This document shows positions 1 through 13,700 of a stretch of DNA of 64,000 nucleotides, piece after piece. Positions within the stretch are counted from its first letter, which is position 1, and every line of letters starts with the position of its first letter. The stretch comes from Plazaster borealis (Eukaryota > Echinodermata > Asteroidea > Forcipulatida > Labidiasteridae), in the NCBI GenBank assembly GCA_021014325.1, contig CM037460.1:21358044-21422043 (forward strand), given 5' to 3'. Below the pieces are notes generated by a model, which saw only the letters and a program-made list of their open reading frames with translations, searched no databases and was not told where the DNA came from. The position numbers were made by a program, and so were the translations under genes.

Positions 1-5
1 AAGGC

Positions 6-902
6 GCTGGGATGGGCTGACATTTACTCATGCTCATTGGACCATTTCCCCATACCGAATATACCCCCGGTTACCTCTTCTTGTTTAGCTCTGATGTAAA
101 TCCATTCAAAATAATTGTCATTCTTTGCCTTTTACAAAAAATAGGCCTAGATCGAATTATTAATAATTTACCTGATAGTTTTGTTCTTCTTCCAACTTTG
201 GTTTAAACAAAAAGAGGACTAACTAATTGTTTAAATACAATACTGGTACATGTATATAGCCTCGCTACCATGGGCAGTTACATGTAATACCTCTCGTCAC
301 TAACCCCTGGTAGGGGTGTACTGAAAAACAATACCGATTGGCTCCCCAAAAAAGTGACTGCTTTGCCCACACGCTTGTTAAAAACTTTAGAGCGCTTAAT
401 GGTGTTTATGGGACGCATAATAGAAAACGCAGGTCAAAATGCAAGTATTTTGACACAAATCCCAAAATATTAATGTTTTTACACAGCCACCCTAAACTGC
501 ATACAGTTAGACATGTCACAATATCAAAAATGAATGAGCGGGGGCCAGTTACTCTTTGACTTTATGCCTCTTTTGAGGGCTACCATACTTATACGCGTGC
601 ATAGAGTGGATTGAGCACAGGCCTAATTAACATGTGCCATTACCGTTTTCATGAAGAGCCACATATCTTAAAAAGGACAAAATACCAAAATATCAGGGGT
701 AATGAGCGAGCAGGGAGTGCTGGGAAAAATATTGTTTAAATAGTGTGGCAATATCGATCACTCCTGGGAACGAGGTTGCGTGAAATGCGCATAGCACAGA
801 TTACCACTGTCACTGTCAGCAGTACAATTTTACAATAATTCCCATCCGTGCATCACTACATCGTCAACAAGAAATTGCACAAGCTCATCAGCCCATCCCA
901 GC
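6..902. mobile_element. Possible DNA element bounded by a 15-bp inverted repeat
   Basis: A perfect 15-bp inverted repeat is seen: GCTGGGATGGGCTGA at 6-20 and its reverse complement at 888-902. The interior is AT-rich with no convincing reading frame; the 73-codon open frame at 338-559 resembles nothing I know. The pair could be the termini of a ~900-bp non-autonomous DNA transposon. No target-site duplication can be checked because the left flank is only five bases from the window edge. Chance pairing of unrelated repeats is the alternative. Confidence 0.4.
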
Positions 903-905
903 ACC

Positions 906-1376
906 CGGTTTACCCGGAGCGGTCTTGGCAGATCAGTTGAGACAATCATAAACCTCAGTCATAGACTGTCGGGAGGTACTCCTAGAGGTAGAACTATGAC
1001 TGGTTCGTCCGAACCTCATAAATCATAGTTCAAGGATAGAGTAGTCGGTGAACCAGCATTGCACACAGCATACCATTGATAACAGCATATGGCTTGCATG
1101 ATGGAGAGAGCCAAATTTGTTACCGAAAGGTAAGTTTTCTGAAAAATTTGCAATTTCTTTTTTGCGGAGTGGATTTTCTGGACGTGAAGGGCAAAAAGTT
1201 TTGCAAAGGATTTTGTACATGATGAGGTTCGTGGACAGGTGGAGACAATAGCAGAACCAACCTCAGTTCTAGTATTGAGGAAGGAAACCTCTATCCATGG
1301 TTCTAGGTAGGAGTATCCTGATCCTACATGCCCTGCCTAGTGTACTAGAGTGTGTAGTAGTACATTGTACTTAGAG
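906..1376. other. No gene seen; partial direct repeat with 2.4 kb
   Basis: No coding signal is visible. A stretch near 1011-1055 (GAACCTCATA...ATAGTT...AGAGTAG) recurs in diverged form near 2409-2450, so the foldback element and its miniature lie between two copies of the same flanking repeat. Confidence 0.4.
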
Positions 1377-2183
1377 TAGACCCAGTAACTGGGGGGCGCT
1401 TTAATAGCCTCATAATAGTGCCAATAATCTGGACTTCCTCCGATCCTTGACCCTATGCCCATGTACCTCCAGGAGGTGACATTTGTTTTCGAAAAGAAAC
1501 TCACGTTTTTATGCCGAGATTTTTTCCCCAGTTGTCACTTACTGTAGCTCCATTGTGGACAGCACATCAAGTCGAACATGTGTGCGCTCGTTTTGGTGTA
1601 ATTTATGAAGAAAATCGGTGGCGTTACTGACGCGGTTTGACTGCCCGGCATCCGCGATGTTTGCTAATGCGCTAGTCTTGGTGCAAGACGTTTCTCGCAC
1701 GACGATAGCGCGCAGGGCGGTTCGTGGGATAAAGTCAGGTGTTCGTGGCGCGCGCTATTGGCGAGTTGAATGAGCGGGTCGTCGGCCGCGCTGTGTGTGA
1801 AAGGTAAACGAGAAACGTCTTGCACCAAGACTAGCGCATTAGAATACATTACGGATGCCGGGCAGTCAAACCGCGTCAGTAACGCCGCCGATTTTCTTCA
1901 TAAATTACACCAAAACGAGCGCGCACATGTTCAACTTGATGTGCTGTCCACAATGGAGCTACAATGAAGTGACAACTGGGAAAAAAATCTCGGCATAAAA
2001 ACGTGAGTTTCTTTTCGAAAACAAATGTCACCTCCTGGAGGTACATGGGCGTAGGGCCAAGGATCGGAGGAAGTCCAGATTATTGGCACTATTAATGGGG
2101 CTAGGGGGCGCTGTACTAAATTTCAACGACCGATGATGTCAAAAATTCGAAAAAGGAGTACAGCGCCCCAGTTACTGGGTCTA
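1377..2183. mobile_element. 807-bp foldback (long inverted repeat) DNA element
   Basis: The element begins TAGACCCAGTAACTGGGG (1377-1394) and ends with the exact reverse complement (2166-2183). Inside, two near-identical arms of about 300 bp (about 1386-1697 and 1808-2105) are inverted around a short centre. A nested perfect stem, ATAGCGCGC (1705-1713) with GCGCGCTAT (1750-1758), continues the pairing. The outer tip is itself self-complementary (CCCAGT/ACTGGG). TA at both ends would fit a TA target duplication, as in Tc1/mariner-like elements, but that assignment is inference. No transposase frame is present; the ~60-codon frames inside are readings of the arms. The interior is richer in CpG than its surroundings. 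Confidence 0.85.
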
Positions 2184-2298
2184 ACGTTGTACTCTACATT
2201 TATTTACATATTTTAAGGGGTCCATTTTAAGAAATACAGAACTGTATCGTTCTGCTATCATCTGCACGACCATGACGACGTGAGACCATGGTGAGACT

Positions 2299-2381
2299 TA
2301 GACCCAGTAACTGGGGCGGTCGTACGACCGATAATGTCAAAATTCGAAAAAACGAGTACAGCGCCCCAGTTACTGGGTCTA
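2299..2381. mobile_element. 83-bp miniature with the same ends as the 1377-2183 element
   Basis: Starts TAGACCCAGTAACTGGGGCG and ends with the complementary termini at 2364-2381. Its whole interior matches the right-hand tail of the large element (CGACCGAT.ATGTC..AATTCGAAAAA..GAGTACAGCGCCCC, about 2128-2170). It is either an internal-deletion derivative or the minimal element into which the large palindrome was inserted. Confidence 0.8.
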
Positions 2382-2940
2382 GGTGAGACTGAGACTGAGA
2401 GTAGTGGAACGAACCTCATAGTATAGTTTTAAGAGTAGAGTGACCAGTGGGGTCGAGTGAACCTATGGAGCTCCATTGTCAGACCATGGACGGAGGAAGC
2501 ACCAACAAGGAATGACCTACCTCCATGGATTGAAAGACATCAATTTGACCATGTTGTTGACATTTCTTCACGAAACCGGTACAGCATAACCCGCCATATG
2601 CACACAGGCACCAGGCGATGCATGGGAACGGGTCTTTATTGATAAACATAAATTTAATTTCAATAGTTATCAGTTACAGTTATTTAGTCAAATAAATTAC
2701 GATTCTAGATACTTACCGCCATGATAAATATTTCGTTATTCCTTGAAGATACAAAAATCTGCTGGCAGAACTTCGTTCATCACACCAGACTGGTCAGCAC
2801 TAAATATAATGCCAGCACCAAATTTAGTGCTAGAACCAAATTTCAAAAAAACCTTGTCAACGACCGTCATTGACAGTGCGAACGGAAACCTGAATTTGTG
2901 TTACCACCTCGTTCCAATTGCAATGTTTTCATCGTAAAAA
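2382..2940. other. No gene seen
   Basis: Mixed-composition sequence with short open frames (2457-2642, 2743-2937) that lack splice context or recognisable protein sequence. It leads into the ~205-bp satellite. Confidence 0.4.
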
Positions 2941-3928
2941 CGTGAAATCTTAATTTTGTTCTTCTTCATAGAGTCTTCCTTATTTCCAAAACCATCATGC
3001 CTGGGCGCCCCCAAATAATTAGTCTTCTAATTAGATCAGCCCAACTATTTAAACAATTGCATAAATATAGCCCGTGTACGAATTTACTAAACAAGTTCTA
3101 CAATAAACACGCAAGTATCTAATTTTCATTTGAAAAGTTGTCATAACATGGAATCTTCATTTTTTTTTCATTTCTTAGATGTCTTCCTTATATCCAAAAC
3201 CGTAATGCTTAGGCGCCACAAATTAATTAGTCCACTAATTAGCTCAGCCCAACTAATTAAACAATTGCATAAATATAGCCTTGTGCGAATTTACTATACA
3301 ATTTATTGATTAAACACGCAAGTAGGCCTACCTACTTTTCATTTGGAAAAGTTGTCATCGTAAAGACATGAAATCTTAATTTTTCTACTTCATAGATATA
3401 TCCCAAACCATCGTGCCTAGGCGCCTCAATAAATTAGTCGACTAATTAGATCAGCCCAACTAATTAAACAATTGCATAATTACAGCCCGTGTGCAAATTT
3501 ACTATCAAGTTCCAGATCATAAACACGCAAATACCTAATTTTCATTTGAAAAGTTGTCTTCGTAAAAACATAAAATCTTCAGTTTTTTTCTCATAGATGT
3601 CTTCCTTAAATCCCAAACCATTATGCTTAGCGTCCCGAATTAATTAGTCCACTAATTAGATCAGCCCAGCTAATAAAATATTTGCGTAATTATAGCCCGT
3701 ATATGCGAATAGTACAACTATCGAATTTTCATTTGAAAAGCTGTCATCGCAAAATCATGAAATCTTCAGTTTTTTCTACTTAGATAACTTCCTTATATCC
3801 CAAAACCAGCGTGCCTCGGCGTCCCCACTTAATTAGTCAAATAATTAGATCAGCCCAATTAATTAAACAATTGCATAATTTTTCCCGTGTGCAAATTTAC
3901 TAAACAAGTTCTAGATTAGCACGCAACT
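2941..3928. repeat. ~205-bp AT-rich satellite, about five copies
   Basis: The block AATTAGTCNACTAATTAGATCAGCCCAACTAATTAAACAATTGCATAA, written here only as its core CAATTGCATAA, recurs near 3054, 3262, 3469, 3679 (diverged) and 3868. Spacings are about 208, 207, 210 and 189 bp. Each unit also carries TTTTCATTTGAAAAGTTGTCAT and CTTCCTTATATCC. Units differ by many substitutions and small indels, so this is an old array. It abuts the tRNA-like array directly at about 3930. Confidence 0.8.
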
Positions 3929-3929
3929 A

Positions 3930-5520
3930 TGGTTCGAATACCAGTTGGCTCATACAAATTGTTGTTTTCTTTTACAGGAGTGTCGAAAGAAGTTGACACA
4001 TTATTTTGAAATAAGAACAGAGTATTCTTTATATCTACAATAAATCACACTTCCTAAGAGTAGAACGGTGAACCCAATTGGATAACTGATGGAATTGCAT
4101 ATTACAAGACCCTGGTTCGAATCCAAGTGGCCTCAGACAAAAAATATATTTCTTTTACCGGAGTGTCAAAAGAAGTTGACACATTATATTGAAAGAAGAA
4201 CAGAGTATTCTTTATATCTACCATAAAGCACACTTCCTATGAGTAGAACGGTTAGCCATTGGCTAACTGATGGTATTGCATATTACAAGACCCTCGTTCG
4301 AATCCAAGTTGGCTCAGAAAAAAATTATTTTACCGGAGTGTCAAAAGAAGTTGACACATTATATTAAAAGAAGAACAGAGTATTCATTATATCTACAATA
4401 AATCACACTTCCTATGAGTAGAACGGTTAGCCCAATTGGATAACTGATGGTACTGCATATTACAAGACCCTGGTTCGAATCCGAGTTGGCTCATACAAAA
4501 AAACATTTTTTCCTTCACCGGAGTGTCAAAAGGAATTGACACATTATATTTAAAGACGAACATAATATTCTTTATATCTACAATAAAGCACACTTCCTAT
4601 GAGTAGAACGGTTAGCCCAATTGGATAACTGATGGAATTGCATATTACAAGACCCTGGTTCGAATCCCAGTTGGCTCATACAAATTGTTGTTTTCTTTTA
4701 CAGGAGTGTCAAAAAAGTTGACACATTATTTTGAAATAAGAACAGAGTATTCTTTATATCTACAATAAAGCACACTTCCTATGAGCAGAACGGTGAACCC
4801 AATTGGATAACTGATGGAATTGCATATTACAAGACCCTGGTTCGAATCCAAGTGGCCTCAGACAAAAATTTTTTTATTTTACCGGAGTGTCAAAAGAAGT
4901 TGACACATTATATTGAAAGAAGAACAGAGTATTCTTTATATCTACAATAAAGCACACTTCCTATGAGTAGAACCGTGAGCCCAATTGGATAACTGATGGT
5001 ACTGCATATTACAAGACCCTGGTTCGAATCCGAGTTGGCTCATACAAAAAAACATTTTTTCCTTCACCGGAGTGTCAAAAGAAATTAACACATTATATTT
5101 AAAGACGAACATAATATTCTTTATATCTACAATAAAGCACACTTCCTGTGAGTAGAACGGTTAGCCCAATTGGATAACTGATGGAATTGCATATTACAAG
5201 ACCCTGGTTCGAATCCCAGTTGGCTCATACAAATTGTTGTTTTCTTTTACAGGAGTGTCGAAAGAAGTTGACACATTATTTTGAAATAAGAACAGAGTAT
5301 TCTTTATATCTACAATAAAGCACACTTCCTAAGAGTAGAACGGTGAACCCAATTGGATAACTGATGGAATTGCATATTACAAGACCCTGGTTCGAATTCA
5401 AGTGGCCTCAGACAAAAAATATTTTTCTTTTACCGGAGTGTCAAAAGAAGTTGACATATTATATTGAAAGAAGAACAGAGTATTCTTTATATCTACCATA
5501 AAGCACACTTCCTATGAGTA
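3930..5520 (+). repeat. Left-edge subfamily of the array
   Basis: The first units share a variant tail (GGCTCATACAAATTGTTG...TTTTACAGGAGTGTC) not seen in the interior, at about 3948, 4670 and 5218. They alternate with GGCCTCAGAC and GGCTCATACAAAAAAAC variants. Spacings of ~720 and ~550 bp correspond to four- and three-monomer blocks. The first array base falls in the tRNA-like head just before the B box (GGTTCGAATACC), next to the ~205-bp satellite. Confidence 0.75.
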
Positions 5521-8460
5521 GAACGGTTAGCCCAATTGGATAAATGATGGTATTGCATATTGCAACACCTTGGTTCGAATCCCAGTTGGCTCAGACAAAA
5601 AATATATTTCTTTTACCGGAGTGTCAAAGAAGTTGACACATTATATTGAAAGAAGAACAGAGTATTCTTTTTATCTACAATAAAGCACACTTCCTATGAG
5701 TAGAACGGTTAGCCCAATTGGATAACTGACGGTATTGCATATTACAAGACCCTGGTTCGAATCCCAGTTGGCTCAGACAAAAAATATATTTCTTTTTCCG
5801 GAGTGTCAAAAGAAGTTGACATATTATATTGAAAGAAGGACAGAGTATTCTTTATATCTACAATAAATCACACTTCCTATGAGTAGAACGGTTAGCCCAA
5901 TTGGATAACTGATGGTATTGCATATTACAACACCCTGGTTCGAATCCAAGTTGGCTCAGACAAAATATATATTTCTTTTACCGGAGTGTCAAAAGAGGTT
6001 GACACGTTATATTGAAAGAAGAACAGACTATTCTTTATATCTACAATAAATCACACTTCCTATGAGTAAAACGGTTAGCCCAATTGGATAACTGATGGTA
6101 TTGCATATTGCAAGACCCTGGTTCGAATCCCAGTTGGCTCAGACAAAAAATATATTTCTTTTACCGGAGTGTCAAAGAAGTTGACACATTATATTGAAAG
6201 AAGAACAGAGTATTCTTTTTATCTACAATAAAGCACACTTCCTATGAGTAGAACTGTTAGCCCAATTGGATAACTGATGGTATTGCATATTACAAGACCC
6301 TGGTTCGATTTCTAGTTTGCTCAGACAAAAAATATATTTCTTTTACCGGAGTGTCAAAAGAAGTTGACACATTATATTGAAAGAAGAACAGAGTATTCTT
6401 TATATCTACAATTAATCACATTTCTTATGAGTAGAACGGTTAGCCCAACTGGATAACTGACGGTATTGCATATTACAAGACCCTGGTTCGAATCCAAGTT
6501 GGCTCAGACAAAATATATATTTCTTTTACCGGAGTGTCAAAAGAAGTTGACACATTATATTGAAAGAAGAACAGAGTATTCTTTTTATCTACCATAAAGC
6601 ACACTTCCTATGAGTAGAACGGTTAGCCCAATTGGATAACTGATTGTATTGCATATTACAAGACCCTGGTTCGAATTCTAGTTGGCTCAGACACAAAAAT
6701 ATTTCTTTTACCGGGGTGTCAAAGAAGTTGACACATTATATTGAAAGAAGAACAGAGTATTCTTTTTATCTACAATTAATCACACTTCTTATGAGTAGAA
6801 CGGTTAGCCCAACTGGATAACTGACGGTATTGCATATTACAAGACCCTGGTTCGAATCCAAGTTGGCTCAGACAAAATATATATCTCTTTTAACGGAGTG
6901 TCAAAAGAAGTTGACATATTATATTGAAAGAAGAACAGAGTATTCTTTATATCTACCATAAAGCACACTTCCTACGAGTAGAACGGTTAGCCCAATTGGA
7001 TAAATGATGGTATTGCATATTTCAACACCCTGGTTCGAATCCCAGTTGGCTCAGACAAAAAATATATTTCTTTTACCGGAGTGTCAAAGAAGTTGACACA
7101 TTATATTGAAAGAAGAACAGAGTATTCTTTTTATCTACAATAAAGCACACTTCCTATGAGTAGAACGGTTAGCCCAATTGGATAACTGACGGTATTGCAT
7201 ATTACAAGACCCTGGTTCGAATCCCAGTTGGCTCAGACAAAAAATATATATCTTTTTCCGGAGTGTCAAAAGAAGTTGACATATTATATTGAAAGAAGGA
7301 CAGAGTATTCTTTATATCTACAATAAAGGACACTTCCTATGAGTAGAACGGTTAGCCCAATTGGATAACTGATGGTATTGCATATTACAAGACCCTGGTT
7401 CGAATTCTAGTTGGCTCAGACAAAAAATATATTTCTTTTACCGGAGTGTCAAAAGAGGTTGACACATTATATTGAAAGAAGAACAGAGTATTCTTTATAT
7501 CTACAATAAATCACACTTCTTATGAGTAGAACGGTTAGCCCAATTGGATAACTGACGGTATTGCATATTACAAGACCCTGGTTCGAATCCAAGTTGGCTC
7601 AGACAAAATATATATTTCTTTTACCGGAGTGTCAAAAGAGGTTGACACATTATATTGAAAGAAGAACAGACTATTCTTTATATCTACAATAAATCACACT
7701 TCCTATGAGTAGAACGGTTAGCCCAATTGGATAACTGATGGTATTGCATATTGCAAGACCCTGGTTCGAATCCCAGTTGGCTCAGACAAAAAATATATTT
7801 CTTTTACCGGAGTGTCAAAGAAGTTGACACATTATAATGAAAGAAGAACAGAGTATTCTTTTTATCTACGATAAAGCACACTTCCTATGAGTAGAACGGT
7901 TAGCCCAATTGGATAACTGATAGTATTGCATATTACAAGACCCTGGTTCGAATCCAAGTTGGCTCAGAGAAAAAATATATTTCTTTTACAGGAGTGTCAA
8001 AAGAAGTTGACACATTATATTGAAAGAAGAACAGAGTGTTCTTTATATCAACAATAAAGCACACTTCCATTGAGTATAGAACGGTTAGCCCAGTTGGATA
8101 ACTGATGGTACTGCATATTACAAGACCCTGGTTCGAATCCCAGTTGGCTCAGAAGGAAAAAAAATATTTTACCGGAGTGTCAAAAGAAGTTGACACATTA
8201 TATTAAAAGAAGAACAGAGTATTCTTTATATCTACCATAAAGCACACTTCCTATGAGTAGAACGGTTAGCCCAATTGGATAACTGATGGTATTGCATATT
8301 ACAAGACCCTCGTTCGAATCCCAGTTGGCTCAGAAGGAAAAAAAATATTTTACCGGAGTGTCAAAAGAAGTTGACACATTATATTGAAAGAAGAACAGAG
8401 TATTCTTTATATCTACAATAAAGTACACTTCCTATGAGTAGAACGGTTAGCCCAATTGGA

Positions 8461-10770
8461 TAGCTGATGGTATTGCATATGACAAGACCCTGGTTCGAAT
8501 TCTAGTTGGCTCAGACAAAAAATAAATTTCTTTTACCGGAGTGTCAAAAGAAGTTGACACTTTATATTGAAAGTAGAACAGAGTGTTCTTTATATCAACA
8601 ATAAAGCACACTCCGTATGAGTAGAACGGTTAGCCCAATTGGATAACTGATAGTATTGCATATTACAAGACCCTGGTTCGAATCCAAATTGGCTCAAACA
8701 AAATATATATTTCTTTTACCGGAGTGTCAAAAGAAGTTGACACATTATATTGAAAGAAGAACAGAGTATTCTTTATATCTACAATAAAGCACACTTCCTA
8801 TGAGTAGAACGGTTAGCCCAATTGGATAACTGATAGTATTGCATATTACAAGACCCTGGTTCGATTTTCGAATCCGTTGGCTCAGACAAAAAATATATTT
8901 CTTTTACCGTCAAAAGAAGTTGACACATTATGTTGAAAGAAGGACAGAGTATTCTTTATATCTACAATAAAGCACACGTCCTATGAGTAGAACGGTTAGC
9001 CCAAATGGTTATCTGATGGTATTGCATATACAAGACCCTGGTTCGAATCCCAGTTGGCTTTGAGAAAAGATATATTTCTTTTACAGGAGTGTCAAAAGAA
9101 GTTGACACATCACATTGAAAGAAGAACAGAGTGTTCTTTATATCAACAATAAAGCACACTTCCATTGAGTAGAACGGTTAGCCCAGTTGGATAACTGATG
9201 GTATTGCATATTACAAGACCCTGGTTCGAATTCTAGTTGGCTCAGACAACAAAATATATTTCTTTTACCGGAGTGTCAAAAAGAAGTTGACACATTATAT
9301 TGGAAGAAGAACAGAGTATTCTTTATCTCTACAATAAAGCACACTTCTTATGAGTAGAACGGTTAGACCAATTGGGTAACTGATGGTATTGCAAATTGCA
9401 AGACCCAGGTTCGAATCCCAGTTGGCTCAGACAAAAAAACATATTTATTTTACCGGAGTGTCAAAAGAAGTTGACACATTATATTGAAAGAAGAACAGAG
9501 TATTCTTTAAATCTACAATAAAGCACACTTCCTAAGAGTAGAACGGTTAGCCCAATTGGATAACTGAAGGTATTGCATATTACAAGACCCTGGTTCGAAT
9601 CCCAGTTGGCTTTGAGAAAAGATATATTTCTTTTACAGGAGTGTGAAAAGAAGTTGACACATTATATTGAAAGAAAAACAGAGTGTTCTTTATATCAACA
9701 ATAAAGCACACTTCCATTGAGTAGAACGGTTAGCCCAGTTGGATAACTGATGGTATTGCATATTACAAGACCCTCGTTCGAATCCCACTTGGCTCAGAAA
9801 AAATTCTTTTACCGGAGTGTCAAAAGAAGTTGACACATTATATTAAAAGAAGAACAGAGTATTCTTTATATCAACAATAAATCACACTTCCTATGAGTAG
9901 AACGGTTAGCCCAATTGGATAACTGATGGTATTGCATATTGCAAGACCCTGGTTCGAATCCCAGTTGGCTCAGACAAAAAACATATTTCTTTTACCGGAG
10001 TGTCAAAGAAGTTGACACATTATATTGAAAGAAGAACAGAGTATTCTTTTTATCTACAATAAAGCACACTTCCTATGAGTAGAACGGTTAGCCCAATTGG
10101 ATAACTGATGGTATTGCATATTACAAGACCCTGGTTCGAATTCTAGTTGGCTCAGACAACAAAATATATTTCTTTTACCGGAGTGTCAAAAGAAGTTGAC
10201 ACATTATATTGAAAGAAGAACAGAGTATTCTTTATATCTACAATAAAGCACACTTCCTATGAGTAGAACGGTTAGCCCAATTGGATAACTGATAGTATTG
10301 CATATTACAAGACCCAGGTTCGATTTTCGAATCCGTTGGCTCAGACAAAAAATATATTTCTTTTACCGTCAAAAGAAGTTGACACATTATATTGAAAGAA
10401 GGACAGAGTATTCTTTATATCTACAATAAAGCACACGTATGAGTAGAACGGTTAGCCCAATTAATAACTGACGGTATTTAATGCAAGACCCTGGTTCGAA
10501 TCCCAGTTGGCTCAGACAAAAAACATATTTCTTTTACCGGAGTGTCAAAGAAGTTGACACATTATATTGAAAGAAGAACAGAGTATTCTTTATATCTACC
10601 ATAAAGCACACTTCCTATGAGTAGAACGGTTAGCCCAATTGGATAACTGACGGTATTGCATATTACAAGACCCTGGTTCGAATCCCAGTTGGCTTAGACA
10701 AAAAATATATTTCTTTTACAGGAGTGTCAAATGAAGTTGACACATTATAGTGAAAGAAGAACAGAGTATT
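8461..10770 (+). repeat. Block duplicated about 6.01 kb downstream (copy 1)
   Basis: Matches about 14472-16750 at a nearly constant offset of ~6011 bp. The unit with CCCAAATGGTTATCTG and GGCTTTGAGAAAAG is at 8962-9165 and again at 14973-15176, apparently identical. The TTCTAGTTGGCTCAGACAAC unit is at about 10140 and 16150. A partial third copy lies at about 24.4-25.4 kb. Confidence 0.75.
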
Positions 10771-13700
10771 CTTTATATCTACAATAAAGCACACTTCCTA
10801 TGAGTAGAACGGTTAGCCCAATTGGATAACTGATAGTATTGCATATTACAAGACCCTGGTTCGAATCCAAGTTGGCTCAGAGAAAAAATATATTTCTTTT
10901 ACAGGAGTGTCAAAAGAAGTTGACACATTATATTGAAAGAAGAACAGAGTGTTCTTTATATCAACAATAAAGCACACTTCCATTGAGTATAGAACGGTTA
11001 GCCCAGTTGGATAACTGATGGTACTGCATATTACAAGACCCTGGTTCGAATCCCAGTTGGCTCAGACAGAAAATATATTTCTTTTACCGGAGTGTCAAAA
11101 GAAGTTGACACATTATATTGAAAGAAGAACAGAGTATTCTTTATATCTACCATAAAGCACACTTCCTATGAGTAGAACGGTTAGCCCAATTGGAGATAAC
11201 TGATGGTATTGCATATTACAAGACCCTGGTTCGAATCCCAGTTGGCTCAGACCGAAAAAAATATTTTACCGGAGTGTCAAAAGAAGTTGACACATTATAT
11301 TAAAAGAAGAACAGAGTATTCTTTATATCTACAATAAATCACACTTCCTATGAGTAGAACGGTTAGCCCAATTGGATAAATGATGGTATTGCATATTGCA
11401 AGACCCTGGTTCGAATCCCAGTTGGCTCAGACAAAAAACATATTTCTTTTACCGGAGTGTCAAAGAAGTTGACACATTATATTGAAAGAAGAACAGAGTA
11501 TTCTTTTTATCTACATAAAGCACACTTCCTATGAGTAGAACGGTTAGCCCAATTGGATAACTAATGATATTGCATATTACAAGACCCTGGTTCGAATCCA
11601 AGTTTGCTTAGAGAAAAAAAAATTCTTTTACCGGAGTGTCAAAAGAAGTTGACACTTTATATTGAAAGTAGAACAGAGTGTTCTTTATATCAACAATAAA
11701 GCACACTCCGTATGAGTAGAACGGTTAGCCCAATTGGATAACTGACGGTATTGCATATTACAAGACCCTGGTTCGAATCCAAATTGGCTCAAACAAAATA
11801 TATATTTCTTTTACCGGAGTGTCAAAAGAAGTTGACACATTATATTGAAAGAAGAACAGAGTATTCTTTATATCTACAATAAAGCACACTTCCTATGAGT
11901 AGAACGGTTAGCCCAATTGGATAACTGATAGTATTGCATATTACAAGACCCTGGTTCGAATCCAAGTTGGCTCAGAGAAAAAATATATTTCTTTTACAGG
12001 AGTGTCAAAAGAAGTTCACACATTATATTGAAAGAAGAACAGAGTGTTCTTTATATCAACAATAAAGCACACTTCCATTGAGTATAGAACGGTTAGCCCA
12101 GTTGGATAACTGATGGTACTGCATATTACAAGACCCTGGTTCGAATCCCAGTTGGCTCAGACAAAAAATATATTTCTTTTACCGGAGTGTCAAAAGAAGT
12201 TGACACATTATATTGAAAGAAGAACAGAGTATTCTTTATATCTACCATAAAGCACACTTCCTATGAGTAGAACGGTTAGCCCAATTGGATAAATGATGGT
12301 ATTGCATATTACAAGACCCTGGTTCGAATCCCAGTTGGCTCAGACGAAAAAAATATTTTACCGGAGTGTCAAAAGAAGTTGACACATTATATTAAAAGAA
12401 GAACAGAGTATTCTTTATATCTACAATAAATCACACTTCCTATGAGTAGAACGGTTAGCCCAATTGGATAAATGATGGTATTGCATATTGCAAGACCCTG
12501 GTTCGAATCCCAGTTGGCTCAGACAAAAAATATATTTCTTTTACCGGAGTGTCAAAGAAGTTGACACATTATATTGAAAGAAGAACAGAGTATTCTTTTT
12601 ATCTACAATAAAGCACACTTCCTATGAGTAGAACGGTTAGCCCAATTGGATAACTGATGGTATTGCATATTACAAGACCCTGGTTCGAATCCAAGTTTGC
12701 TTAGAGAAAAAAATTCTTTTACCGGAGTGTCAAAAGAAGTTGACACATTATATTGAAAGAAGAACAGAGTATTCTTTATATCTACAATAAAGTACACTTC
12801 CTATGAGTAGAACGGTTAGCCCAATTGGATAACTGATAGTATTGCATATTACAAGACCCTGGTTCGAATCCCAGTTGGCTCAGACAAAAAACATACTTCT
12901 TTTACCGGAGTGTCAAATAAAGTTGACACATTATATTGAAAGAAGAACAGAGTATTCTTTATATCTACAATAAAGCACACTTCCTATGAGTAGAACGGTT
13001 AGCCCAATTGGATAGCTGATGGTATTGCATATGACAAGACCCTGGTTCGAATTCTAGTTGGCTCAGACAAAAAATAAATTTCTTTTACCGGAGTGTCAAA
13101 AGAAGTTGACACTTTATATTGAAAGTAGAACAGAGTGTTCTTTATATCAACAATAAAGCACACTCCGTATGAGTAGAACGGTTAGCCCAATTGGATAACT
13201 GACGGTATTGCATATTACAAGACCCTGGTTCGAATCCAAATTGGCTCAAACAAAATATATATTTCTTTTACCGGAGTGTCAAAAGAAGTTGACACATTAT
13301 GTTAAAAGAAGAACAGAGTATTCTTTATATCTACAATAAAGCACACTTCCTATGAGTAGAACGGTTAGCCCAATTGGATAACTGATAGTATTGCATATTA
13401 CAAGACCCTGGTTCGATTTTCGAATCCGTTGGCTCAGACAAAAAATATATTTCTTTTACCGTCAAAAGAAGTTGACACATTATATTGAAAGAAGGACAGA
13501 GTATTCTTTATATCTACAATAAAGCACACTTCCTATGAGTAGAACGGTTAGCCCAATTGGATAACTGATAGTATTGCATATTACAAGACCCTGGTTCGAA
13601 TCCAAGTTGGCTCAGAGAAAAAATATATTTCTTTTACAGGAGTGTCAAAAGAAGTTGACACATTATATTGAAAGAAGAACAGAGTGTTCTTTATATCAAC

